A stretch of DNA of 64,000 nt from positions 8,912,479 to 8,976,478 of the forward strand of contig SSBO01000003.1 of the NCBI GenBank assembly GCA_005281725.1. Reading direction: 5' to 3'. Made by a program: the position numbers and the translations under genes. Below are positions 9,640 to 21,800 of this stretch, piece after piece. The stretch comes from Wuchereria bancrofti. Taxonomy: Eukaryota; Nematoda; Chromadorea; Rhabditida; Onchocercidae. Below the pieces are notes generated by a model, which had not been told where the DNA came from, did no database searches, and saw only the letters and a program-made list of their open reading frames with translations. Position 1 is the stretch's first letter, and the number at the start of each line of letters is the position of its first letter.

Positions 9640-12390
9640 AACATTGGATTCAAATTTGGATCAGTGATGAAATGTGACATTGAAATAAGGCTATACCATC
9701 ACGATATTTTTCTTTTTTATTGATTTCTTATCATTATTGATTTCTTATCAGATCTTTTCCATCAATTAATTAATCATTGGAAAAATCGAAAATCAAAGTT
9801 TCTTACCGATAGAAAATCAATAAATGGATGAAACGACTGATTAAGCAAATTATCAAATCAAATGGAAATTAATTATTGCAAAAATAGGAACAGAAAATAA
9901 TATTCTTCATCGGATAAGTTAAAATGAGAAAAGTGAAAAAGTAGGAAGAAATGATCTATCTGTCTTTCACTGATAAGAGAGGTCATAATAAGATGATAAC
10001 CGTTACTGCAAATTTGAACATGTCAGATTAGAATGGCATACATGTTTTACTGTAGAAGATTTATCAGTAGATGGCGTTATTTACTTGAGAAAAATTATTT
10101 ACTTGTTATAAAGTTATTTACTTGAGAAAAATTAATTTCAAAAAAAAAAAAAAAACAATGACAAATTCTGTAAAGCAATTTAAACCATTAATCCTTTGAT
10201 TTTTGATTATTTAAATTGATTTTGCAAAATGTGAAACGAACACATTGAACTATTAGCATATTAAATCAATTATTCAGCTCATCATATTAATGCATTTTAT
10301 CATTAATTAATAATTACTACATATATATATTTGCTTATCATAATTAACTTATGTATATTTTGATAGTATTCACATATTATTTATTGCATTCAATCTTTTA
10401 AATTTTCTAATTTAGACTAATTAAGTACTTTTATTAACCTTACTTTTCACTTTTTGTATTCACTTATTAATAAGTTAGTAAAATATTTTATTTTTTTGTT
10501 ATTACTTTCTTTGTCATTAAAAAAAAGTAGTTAGTATGATTTATATGTTTATTCTTATTTCAATTATAAATTGCTACTATCAGTGTCTATCTCACTTAAA
10601 ACAGACTTATATGTAATAAGTAAATATAATTTTCTTACAAATGATAGAAAAGTATATGAAGATAAAAAAAGTAATAAGTAAAAAATGAATAGCAGACAGA
10701 AATTAAGTAGAAGTAACGGTAAGAATGATCAAAATGTTAAATTAATACACAAAATTATTTGCAAAATTTACAAAAAAGGGAAAAATGGAAGATATAAAAG
10801 TAACAAAAAAAAAAGTTACAATTTATTAAAAAAGTAATAATTTATTATTTTAAAAAAGTAATAAAAAAGTAATAATTTATAAAAAAAGTAATAATTTATG
10901 AAAAAGTGAAAATTAAAAGATTAACAAAATATGCAATTAATCAAATGTAACAACAAAACAATCACCAAATCTAAAAAAAAGAAAAAAAAATGCATGCAAT
11001 AAATCAGTACGAATACTATAAAAATGTATATGGGAGGTAAAAAAAAATGAAATAAAATATATACAAAAAATAAACTAACAAAAGATTTGCTAGGTAGAAA
11101 TAATTAGTGAAATTGTGAAATTAATGGAATTGTTAATGAAATTAACGGTGAAAATAAAAAAAAGAAAGAAAGAAATTATAATGAAATTAAAATTAGTGGA
11201 ATCAATAAAAAAAATTGCAAAAAAGAAATTAACAGAAAATAACTGGCGAGAGCATAAAATTAATGAAATTAACAAAAAAAAAAAAAAAAAAAAGGAAAAA
11301 GGAAACAAAAACAAAACAAACGAACGGACAAGTAAACAAAAAGTGCAAAGAATTGCAAGAAAACACTATAAAACAAATTTTTTTTTGTCAAGAAATTATT
11401 ATTTTTATATCTTCCGTTCCTTTTTTTTTTTTTTTTTTTTTGTAAATTTCGAATTATAATTTTGCACAATAGTTCAATAAATAATGATTAATGCAAATTT
11501 AAGAGACAGCTAATGAGCAAAATTAAATAGAAAATAAGTCAAAAAGTGAAATTTACTCAAAAATACATATCAAGTAAAAGAGAGATACAACTAGTAAAGT
11601 TAGTAAAAAGAGTGGCAAATTAGAAAATGAAATTGGCAAAAATAGATGAATAGCAATTAAAAAGCATATCGTAAATAAAATGAAATGAAAAAAGCAAACA
11701 ATGAATAAAGTTATGAGAAAAGTATGCAATAGGTATACGTAAATAAAAATTGAATCGTAAATGAAGTATATAAAAATAACATGGAACGAAAAAAAAATTA
11801 GCAAATAATAAAGTTATGACAAATAAAATTAATAAAATTAAAAAATCTATTGATTAAGTTGTGCTATAATAGCAATATTTCATTAACTTTACTCATTTGC
11901 TAAAAACTTTATTATTTCATTAACTTTATTATTTTCCATAAATACACATGAAATTAATTTAATTTGCAAATACATGAAAAGAGTAAATTGAGAGATTAAA
12001 GAGAGAATTGTAAAATTGTATATCAAATTAAATCAAAATTTACTGCTACTGTCATTTTCTAGAAACATTCATAAAATGTTTTAATTTCCTATTGCTGATA
12101 ATAAGAAGATTAAAAGGTCAATTTTGTGTGAATAATACTATCAAATTGTGATCATCTTATGGATATTAATTTGTTTAGCACATTAAAAAATCGATGTTCA
12201 AATTTTTTTTTTTGATATTTTGGTATAATTGAAAATATTAGATGAAAAAGTAATGAAGAAATAAAGTAACAAAAAGTAATAAAGAATGCCGCAGAACAAA
12301 GAGTATTGTAACGACAAACACAATGACACACTAAAAGAAAGGAATGACTCATATGTGAAATTTTGATATCTCAACGTTTTCCATTTTCAG
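9640..12390. other. AT-rich intergenic region, A-rich low complexity
   Basis: The + strand is strongly A-rich from about 10,600 to 11,850 (long A runs, aataaa-type words), giving mirror-image K-rich and F-rich spurious frames. No gene, RNA gene or recognisable element was found. The first exon of the SSU72-like locus (catalytic CX5R loop) was looked for here and not found. Confidence 0.5.
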
Positions 12391-13243
12391 GAAGAGAGGT
12401 TTCAGTGTAGAATCATTTGATTCAGGAAATCAGGTCAAATTACCAGGACCTGCACCGGATCGGCCAAATCATTTGGTTCATGAAGTCAGATCAAATTACC
12501 AGGACCTAAACCGGATCGGCCAAATTGCTATGATTTTGGTGTGGCCACATATGATTTTATATGACCTGAAATGACCTGAAACAAAAAGACCCTCAAGTGT
12601 AAGTATCGTTCTGTTCTCTTTATTTTCCTCTGTCCTTTTGGTTTTGCTATGTTTTGCTACATGTTTATACCTGTCTTCGTGTCATATTCAGATTACATAA
12701 AGAAATGTATCTTTCATTCCATTTTATTTCAATTAATATTTTAATTAATGAATATTTTCAGATATACGCAGAATGGTTTGTTGAATATGTTGGATCGTAA
12801 TCGTAGAATAAAGGATATGCCACAGAAGTTTCAACATTTCAGTGGGAAATTTGATGTGATAATATGCTTGGAGGAGAGAGTGTATGATCAGGTGAGATTC
12901 GTTTTCATATCTTTGCTGATTACCAATTTGCAATGAATGATAGCAAAAATTGTGCTGGGCCATTTGTGACATTATGAATTTCTTTCGAAAGGTCGGTCAA
13001 CATTGATGCAAATTGCACTGTAAGCTATTTTATTAATCAGTTTTGATAGTTTGTTGGATTAATATTTTTATTCTTATTTATGTAAGCTAAAGAAGTGTTT
13101 TGTTTTAGATAGTGGAAGATTTACAGATGCGTGACACAAATGAAGGTGACAGTGTCCATGTCATCAATATTGATATACAGGATAATCATGAAGAAGCTAC
13201 AATAGGAGCATTATTTGTTTACGATTTATGTTTACGATTTAAG
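12391..13243 (+). pseudogene. ssu72: SSU72 RNA polymerase II CTD phosphatase, disrupted copy
   Basis: Three exons match SSU72, the nuclear phosphatase that dephosphorylates Ser5 of the RNA polymerase II CTD in the cleavage/polyadenylation machinery. Exon 12391-12598 has KRGFSVESFDSGNQ then VKLPGPAPDRPN. Exon 12762-12891 has YTQNGLLNMLDRNRRIK and EERVYDQ. Exon 13109-13243 has IVEDLQMRD and DIQDNHEEATIGA, ending DLCLRFK. The first of these is broken. A 56-bp tandem duplication (12413-12468/12469-12524) and a 10-bp one (12561-12570/12571-12580) shift the frame, and no single frame crosses the exon. The exon for the N-terminal CX5R catalytic loop and the one for the C-terminal ..LLHTVCFY-type end were not found. 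Introns are retained, so this is a duplicated, not processed, pseudogene, unless the sequence is misassembled here. Confidence 0.85.
12413..12524 (+). repeat. 56-bp tandem duplication inside an SSU72 exon
   Basis: Unit 1 (12413-12468) and unit 2 (12469-12524) share most bases, including 'aaattaccaggacct' and 'ccggatcggccaaa', with several substitutions. 56 is not a multiple of 3, so the reading frame is lost after unit 1. Confidence 0.92.
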
Positions 13244-16200
13244 GTTTGTATATTGAATTGCTTTCTCGTTTTAAGTATCACTACGGGAAGTAGCAAGTTG
13301 CTAAGCATTGCTTCATATTTCAATATGTTGTCACTATTGCTTCCTGTGTATCAAAAGAAATTCCTTTTTATGCAAGTAAACTTTTAAACTATTAAATTTA
13401 GATTTAAAAGAAACTTTTGTGAGTCACTGATAAAAATGCTTGAAGCTGTATGGATAGGTTGGTTCAGATTTTCAAATAGAAGAAATAAAACCTTTATTTA
13501 GTTCATTTTTTTAAATTAGATTTTTTCTTTTTTTTTTTTTTAATAGTTTGCTTGCATAAAAATTCATATTGCCTTGCTAATGAAGGTTTGAAATGTAACT
13601 TTTTTATCTTATTTCACAATATATTATTTAGCATATATTTATGTAAATATTTCAGAGCAGTGAAAACTTAAATTTCTTGCTTAATTTGGATAACTTTTAT
13701 ATTTTAGAATGTAGTGTATGATATAGGTCACGAAACTTAATCAGATTTTTTAATTAAAAATATTGTTGTCCTGTGCGTTCTCGAAAATATGCAGTTTTAT
13801 GTTTGAAAATTTAAGCTTTATGCATCAAAAATTTTACTTCAATTATATTTAATTTTTAACAATCAAAAACAAGAGTAAGTTACTACTTATGAAGTTGCTA
13901 CTTCTGCTTTAACATTTTTTTTAAAACAATTTATTCAAAACTTCCGATTAATTTCTATCATTTAGTAACATTCCTCAATTTTGATAATTAATTGAAACAG
14001 AAATGTGTTAAAAAAAAAAATGAAAAAGAAAAAAATCACTTAATTTTCTTAATTCATTTAACATCGTTGCAAATTATTTATGCTATTTTTTTGCAAATCA
14101 AAAATTTGATAGAATTTCATTTCATTCTTGTTTAAAATTAATAAAACAAAAAAAGCAAAAAAAAGAAAGAATAGGTAAGCATACATTGTAAAATATAATT
14201 GGCAGTGATTGCGAGATACCAACAAATTATACTTTCAACACAGGCAGCTGATGCATCTTCGAAAACAAATTAATTTTTTTGAGAATGTATTGGTTTGTTA
14301 TCATAAATTTATCTTTTCCATTCTGATTATCAAGACATTTCACTTTGTTATATTCAACTAACCAATTGTAGTTTGATAAAATTTATTTTCTTTACTAAAT
14401 TAAGAATATTTGAATTGATTTTAGTTGAATTATCATTACAAATATTCCTGTAGTAAATCATTTTTAACTACAAATCATAGATACTTAGTGTAATATTTTA
14501 GTTTAATAATTTTAAATTCTAAATGATTTGTTAATGGATGAATAATTTTTTGTGAAAGTATTAGCATAAAAATATATGATTTTGAGCGTTAAAAAAAATA
14601 TATATGTGTTATTTCTTGTATGATATAAATGTATGATAGAATTGTAATTTATATTGGATAACTTAATGAATAAATAACTTAATTTTTCCTTTTTCCAAAT
14701 TTTCAAAATTTATTTGTATTATAAAATTTTACATTAATAAATTTTTTGATTTTGAAATGAATATAAAGAAGTAATTATATTTTTATTTATTCAATATTTT
14801 ATAGCTAACATTTTTATAACAAACATACTCTAAAATTTACTCTAAAATGTTAATGCATCAGTAAACTTATGCATATGTTTCATTTATTTGCATTTTAAAA
14901 AAAAAATAAAACCAATGAATAAATTTCAACATTTCTTAAATTTGCCTTTTATTGTAGGATAAATTTCATGCATAATTTACTGTTGTAATGACAGAAAGTC
15001 TCTTTTCTAGAGCTAATTTGCATATTTATTGGCCTAGTAGGAAAAAATTTCGTTATTGGCATATTTTATGTAAGAGAAAATTTTCTTATTGACATATTTT
15101 ACAGGCCTTTCTTTTTTTACAGGCCTAAATGGCAAAAAGTTTCATTATTTGAAGTGACGTTTTTTTTTTTCCCTTCAATCATTTCCTTTTATTTCTGTTC
15201 ATAAATCTTTGGCAAAATATTATTGTGCTGAAGCGATTCAATTAGCAAGGGAATTAGGCCTATTTTTGTTTAAGATACATTTTAAGTAGTGAAAAAGCCT
15301 GGGGCTTCTTGCTCTTTCTTAAGCTCATATATAGCTCAGTTGTAACTTTTGAAAATCAAAATTGATATAGTTTTTTTTAGTCTCCAGGTTACTATTTTTT
15401 TTTTTTCGTAAATTCTAAGAATCAGAATTAAGGCATTTTTAAGTAATTGAAAAAAAAAAGTTTACTTTTCATAAAAAATGCATAGTTTTTTTTTAAAAAA
15501 AACCCATAACTTGTCTATTTTGTTTTAGAAATTTTAGAAATCATATCAAAAAAATCATAGAAAAGTTAAATTTTAAAATTTAGTATTTATATAGTTACAT
15601 TCATTATTTGCTATATTTAATTGTTATATCAATTATGTAAATTTGAAATTTTTTTATTCCTCATTATATTCAATATATTCTTTTTACTATCAAAAATTCA
15701 ATTTTTCCTCAAAATCAACAAAAAATGTTTTAATTAAAATTATTTTCCATTTGTGTCATAAATTTTAATATCAAATTATTATTTTCTTTTTTTTTTCATC
15801 ATGAAACAATTTAAAATTTCAATTCATTTAAAAAAAAAAAAATCATATAAATGGAAATAATTTAATAGCTCCGATGTCAGTTCATTTCATATATTTTGTA
15901 AAAAGTGGTTGCTTGAATCGTTAATTTTCCTTGAATTCAACCGATTTCACTCGTTTGTCAAACAGTTGGTTGCATCTATTATTGCGTCAGTTGGTCAATA
16001 ACTGTTTATTAACTTTGATTTAGCTATTATTAATACCTTCATTTTCTCTTTTAAGTAACAATTAAACATTTCACTATCATTTATTTACCTTTTTTTTTTC
16101 TGTTAAAAACAATTAGTGTAATTATTATTACTTACAATTAGAGAATTATTTAAACTATTGCTTAAATTTTTTTTTCGCATTTAATTGAACAAACATTTCA

Positions 16201-18803
16201 TTTCAGTATAAGTTTAATTGATTAATTTTTAAAATTTACAATTTATCTTTTTGATAAAGTATATAAATTTCACTCTTTTTTTGACGAGTTTTTTTTTTTT
16301 TTCACCGAAATTTTATATTATTTAAGCAACATTGCTTAACAATAATATATGTTTATCAATTTTAAACTTGTTATTATAAAAGGTTTACTGGAATGATGCA
16401 ACAACTATGATCGATGCTAATATATTGTTAAATCTATCATTCATTTATTTTTATCCTGTTTCAGCCTGCTTCCCTCTTCTTTTTTCATTCTTTCTTATCT
16501 TTCTTTGCTATCCGTTTGTTGTTTGATGAAAGTTTAAAATGAAAGGAATACTTGTTAAATCAGGCAGTTAAAGATGGAAAGAAAAAAAGAGTGAGATGTG
16601 ATTAGATGAATTGATTCATCGTTATTAACAACATCGTCGAAGTTAAAAGTTTATTTCAAGGCGAACTTTGATCCGTTAAGAAATCATAAATTTTTTTCTT
16701 TTCTTTTTCACTTCCTGTTTATATTAATTTTTTTCTTTTTCTCAATACTAAATTTACTTTTAGCACTGTGCAACTTTCAATAACTTTTAAAATTTAACTT
16801 TGCAAACTTTTTCATATTTTGAACTTGCAAGAAATAATTTAAAAAAGTAATTAGAAATTTGCTCATAATAACTCATAAGCTTTCCGATATTTTATTCTTT
16901 GTATTTTATTGCAGGGAGCAGTATTAGTTCATTTGCATAGAAAGGAAAATTATTATTACTATTATTTTTTTTTTTTTGCTGAAAAGAAAATTTTTCAATT
17001 AAACCTTTCTTCGTGAAATGAATTTGAATATTTTTGAATGATTATTAATTAATCTCTAATTCTAAACACAAAATTATAATCATTTCTTTATAGTTAGCAG
17101 TTAGAGATTTACTTAACCAATTATTATTACATAATTATATCAAAATATTTGAACTTTTTATGATTTTAAATTGTTGTTGAAATTTGACTGGAAATGTTAT
17201 TTACTGATTTTTAACTCTTTCTAATTAATAAATAATTACCTCTGTGCTCATTCTATTGAACTTTTCCCAGCTCACTCATTTGTGCTAATTACTTCATTTG
17301 TTTTATGCATTCAATTTTTCTTCATTAACTTTAGCATTTATATATCGTATTCTTTCATTTAACTATTCTTCATAACATTTTTCAAGTGTTTTATCATTAT
17401 TTTAGCTAATTTATTTCCTCTGATCGCTTTGTTTACCTTCCTTGCTTACTCATTTACTTAACTGCTTTCCCACTCATCTGTAAAATTGTTTTGAAATGAT
17501 TGATATCAATGTTTGATTTTTGACCCCTTCCTCCCCCTTTTCTGTTCAGTCTTCTTTTTTTTCTGAGGGAATTTTTTTTTGGATAAGTTTTGGATTACTT
17601 TAAACTTATATTATTAATATTCTCATTGATTTCACACTGTTAGATATTATCAAACGAAAGGTTCAATTTTATTCGTTATAATATTTTCTAGCATCAGTGA
17701 AATCATTATTTGAACCATTTTATTTTCATTTATTATTATTATTAACTATTATTATTGTTGTTATTATTGCTGTTATTATTATTATTATTATTGCTATTAC
17801 TGCATGTAATGTTTTCTTGATATAATAATGATTTTTTTTTTCATAATAGCAAAAGTAATATAGCAGTATAATAATAATATGTACTTCGTTTTTCTGATAT
17901 TCGTGCAATTGAGAGCAAAAAAAAATTGTTTGATGCTAGCTAAAAGAAAATAATGGAAAAATTGGACAAATGGTTGAAGGGATTTGATATATTTCTTTTC
18001 TACCATGGTTAAATGAAAGTTTTCTGCCAAAGTTTTAAAATAACAAAAAAAAATTTTTTCGTGAAACAAAAATGAAAAAAAAAGAGTTATAAGACAAAAA
18101 TAAGAAAAAAAATATATGGAAATAGTAGAGAAATATTTTCTTTTTTTGTTTCCCTAATCCGATAATATTGCATGAATTAACAAAAATTATATTTATTATT
18201 CAATTTTATTACAAATACTTCACCTTCTCTTTCTTCTTATAAATCATTAAAAGCGGTTTTATTGGACGCATTTTTATTTTTCTTACTCTTTCTAATTTTT
18301 CCAATAAAGAGTGAAGTTTGGAGTATTTTCTCTTCATTGATCGATTAGGTAATTTTTTTTTGTTAATAGAAATTGCGCAAAGATTGAAAGTCTTTTAAAC
18401 TGAGCAATTATATATTTAGCACAAAAAAAGCTCTCAAAATATACTATCAATTAATGGGAATATAAGCTTAAATTCAAATATTATTTTTATCGAATTCAAT
18501 TATAATATGTTAAAGTTTTCTCAACATCAAACATATCCGACCTAACTTTTCATCATTTCATTCACTTTCATTGATCTGATTTAATTTTAATCATTCATTG
18601 ATGAATATATGTTGTAAAAGAAAAACATTCTTTAGAAATAAGAAACATACAGATTCCGACGTTTACAGTAGGTTAATGTGTAACTTTATCATATATACGA
18701 ATAATTAATTTAATTTAAATTAATTCAATTCTTCTATTGACTTCAATTTGATAGACGTTAAGAGATTTCGCATGCTATTTATGAATTTTATTTATTATAT
18801 TTA
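13244..18803. other. AT-rich intergenic region
   Basis: No gene is supported in 5.5 kb. The last SSU72 exon was not found. Homopolymer runs and an (ATT)n tract (17731-17798) dominate. Short phrases such as 'aggccta' recur at 15034-15260 without clear structure. Confidence 0.5.
17731..17798. repeat. (ATT)n microsatellite, imperfect
   Basis: 'tattattattatt' interrupted by 'aac', 'gttg' and 'gctg', about 68 bp. Confidence 0.85.
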
Positions 18804-18810
18804 ATTTCAG
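18804..18810 (+). promoter_or_regulatory. Probable spliced-leader acceptor of the TPS gene
   Basis: ATTTCAG ends at 18810, seven bases upstream of the ATG at 18818. This spacing is typical for nematode trans-spliced messages. It could instead close a 5'UTR intron. Confidence 0.6.
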
Positions 18811-18817
18811 ATTGAAA

Positions 18818-21800
18818 ATGGCTAATGATAGTTATGATAATCATAGGCAATTGGAGAACACGAATGGTAAGATAAATTTATATAACAGTATCATTTTGAA
18901 AATTATAGTACAATTTCATGTATTTGCTATTATCATTAATTTAATCAGTATGAGTAAACTATTGTACTTCTTCTAACCTTTAACTTTTATTGTGTAGTTA
19001 ACTTTGCATAATAAAATATATTTGCGAATAATTCAGATAATGATGAAGAGAAAGTGGAAAAATTGCTCGAAAAATTGTTCGACCAGCCTTTTCGTCGTAA
19101 AACTCAAGGATCTACCAAATTCAATGAAATGCATATGAAACAGGTAAGCATCTCATATTTTCTTCAAATTTGAAATCATAAAATCAAAGTTAGTTTTTTT
19201 TTTTAATTTAAAAAATTTCAAAAGAATGAAACTAATATTTCATTAATTGTTGTAAATAAATATGACTTACTAAAATTTTGAAAAATGCTAATAAGCTAGA
19301 CAATTTACCTTTAAATAAAGGAAATATATGATTTTATAAAATAGAAATGCAAAAATTACGGTATTACAGTATTTCAGTGACGTAGTGTTACTGTATATTT
19401 TAGTGCTACTGTATATGTAATCGATTTTTCAAAAAAAGTTCTGAAATGCTATATTATAGATTAAATTATGCCATTTATCATGTCGATAGATTATAATAGA
19501 TGCAGATCTAATATTCTGGCTTAATTTCAAATATCTTGGCTTATTTTGATATGACGATGAAAGCTTTTGCAGAATTTGTTACATTCATTGAAAGCCTTGG
19601 GTTATACGATTGATGAAGCGGATACTGGACAAATGGTAGATTTGGGTCTTGAAGTTTTGGCACAAACTTGGCGACGAAAAGATGTTGATTCTGAAATTGC
19701 TTTTCAGGTAATAAATTAATATCTATTAAATTTGAAGGTGAAATTTTCAATTTCACCTTCAAATAAATTATATTTTACTTTCCAGGGTTTACTAACAATA
19801 CTTGAATACTGCCTCAATCGTTCAGTAGCAGGTTATTCATCTTTTGAGCAATTCATCAATGCTCTTGGTTATAATGCAGTACAGTTTTGGCGTTATGCGG
19901 TACCGTATATTTATGATTCCGATTTAACTTACGGTACCAAATTTCGTGATTCACTATTGTTTAGCTTAACGCTATACGATATTAATAATGGAAAAAGTAA
20001 ACTCAGGTTTGCCAAATTCAACTCTTTACTAATTAAAAATTTTCACAATAAGATAAACACAAATAATTTTAATAATAGTTTTGTAAGTTAAGTCAACTTG
20101 ATAATTTATATATGTGCAACTTTGGCTTCAAATTTATATCATTTCATCTAAGATTTTTCAAATTTCAAAATTACTGATTGTAATATTGTCATTATTAATA
20201 GCGTTATAATATTGTCGTTATTAATTATTATTATTTATTTATTATCAATTATTATTTATTATTATATATTTATTACTATTAACAATTGTCATTATTATCA
20301 ATCTTTGTTACTAATTACAATTTATACTGTTGATCTAGTCATAATAATGATCAAATTTTGCTACTTCTATTTTACCATCTTTATCATTCTTTTATCATTT
20401 TTGTAATTTCCTAAAATTGCATTTACCTGTCATTTTACAGGGAACTATACGCTTCAGTGCCAGGTGTTCGTAAATCTTTACTTGGCGTTCATGCAAAACG
20501 TTTTGGTGAACGATTCCATCATTTGCAACGACGATTAAGTATTAGTCGAGAAGGTTCATCGGGATCAAGCATCACTTCTTCCACCGATTCAATCTATTCT
20601 GAATCCAGTAATAAAAGTGCTAGCAGCTTAGCTACCGGTCATTCACGAACTATTTCATGTAGTTTGCTTTCTTTTTTTTTCTTTTTTTCTCTGAAAAATT
20701 TTATAAATATTTCTTATAGATTTCATTCTTCTTTACAATTATATTATTTTCCATTTTTATTTACTCCTCAGCGAGTTTTTCCTTAGTTTAATTGCTTTAT
20801 TGAGCATCACATTGAGTACTGTTTTAGTTAATTTGCTGTTTCACTTCATTAATTTTATATTTTGATCAATTAGTTCATTATTTTTTGATTTTTTTCTTTG
20901 TTTAGTTTGGTTATATATTACTTTAACCGAAAAATTTGCTTTTTTCACTAATTTCAAATTCATTATTATTTTTCTTTAAAAAATTTCTTCTTCTACTTTA
21001 AATTAATCAGTAAATGTAAATTTCTTAGCGGAAAAATCACGACGATCACGTCTATCAATTTCACGTGGTGCATCAGAGAGTAGCGTAAGTTCACGGGAAC
21101 TGTCAAAAGAAGTAATTGCAAGTGGAGGCTTGGCTAACACACATTTTCAAGTATTAATTTTAAAAGTCGATTTTTAGCTAATGGAAACTAAAGAAAAAAA
21201 AGTTCAAAAGTTCTTTCTAAAAAAAAGCATCGTTTGTCTCACTTTCAATTTGCATTTCATTTCAAATTGAAAATTTCATCATTTTATTCAACATTTTTAA
21301 ATTCAGCATGAACTTCTTATTCTTTATGTAATACATCAATTTCGTACACTCTTCTCAAATTTACATAACTTTTTTTTTTTTCAGCAACGTGTAATTAACG
21401 TCTCTAATGCACCACCGGTTAGCTTGAAACGGGAAAAAACAGGTGAATGGGAAATTAAACAAGGATCTGGTGGTTTGGTTTCAGCGGTAGATCCTGTAAT
21501 GTCTAAAGATAAGGAAAACGTTTGGCTTGCTAATCTTGGAATGAATTTGCATAAAAAATCAAAGTAAATAAATTTTTATAAATGCTTTCTAGAGATGTTT
21601 AATAAAATTTTAACTTTTAAATTGCTAGAAATAAAGAACTGATAAATTCTCATTTAATTTTAAACTTTTACATTTAATTATGAATGAGTATTGTTAAAAT
21701 CAAATTAGGTTTCAGATCAAACGTTAAGTTTTACTTTAAAATTTGAACTTTTCTATATTGACACTTTACTTTAAGTTTTATTTTTATATGGATTTTCTTT

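Noticed and set aside
11090..11469. Overlapping long frames on both strands
   Set aside because: They come from A-rich and T-rich homopolymer DNA and give only poly-K or poly-F peptides.
15034..15262. Possible interstitial telomere repeats (TTAGGC-like words)
   Set aside because: Only single, scattered 'ttaggc' or 'ggccta' words with no tandem array.
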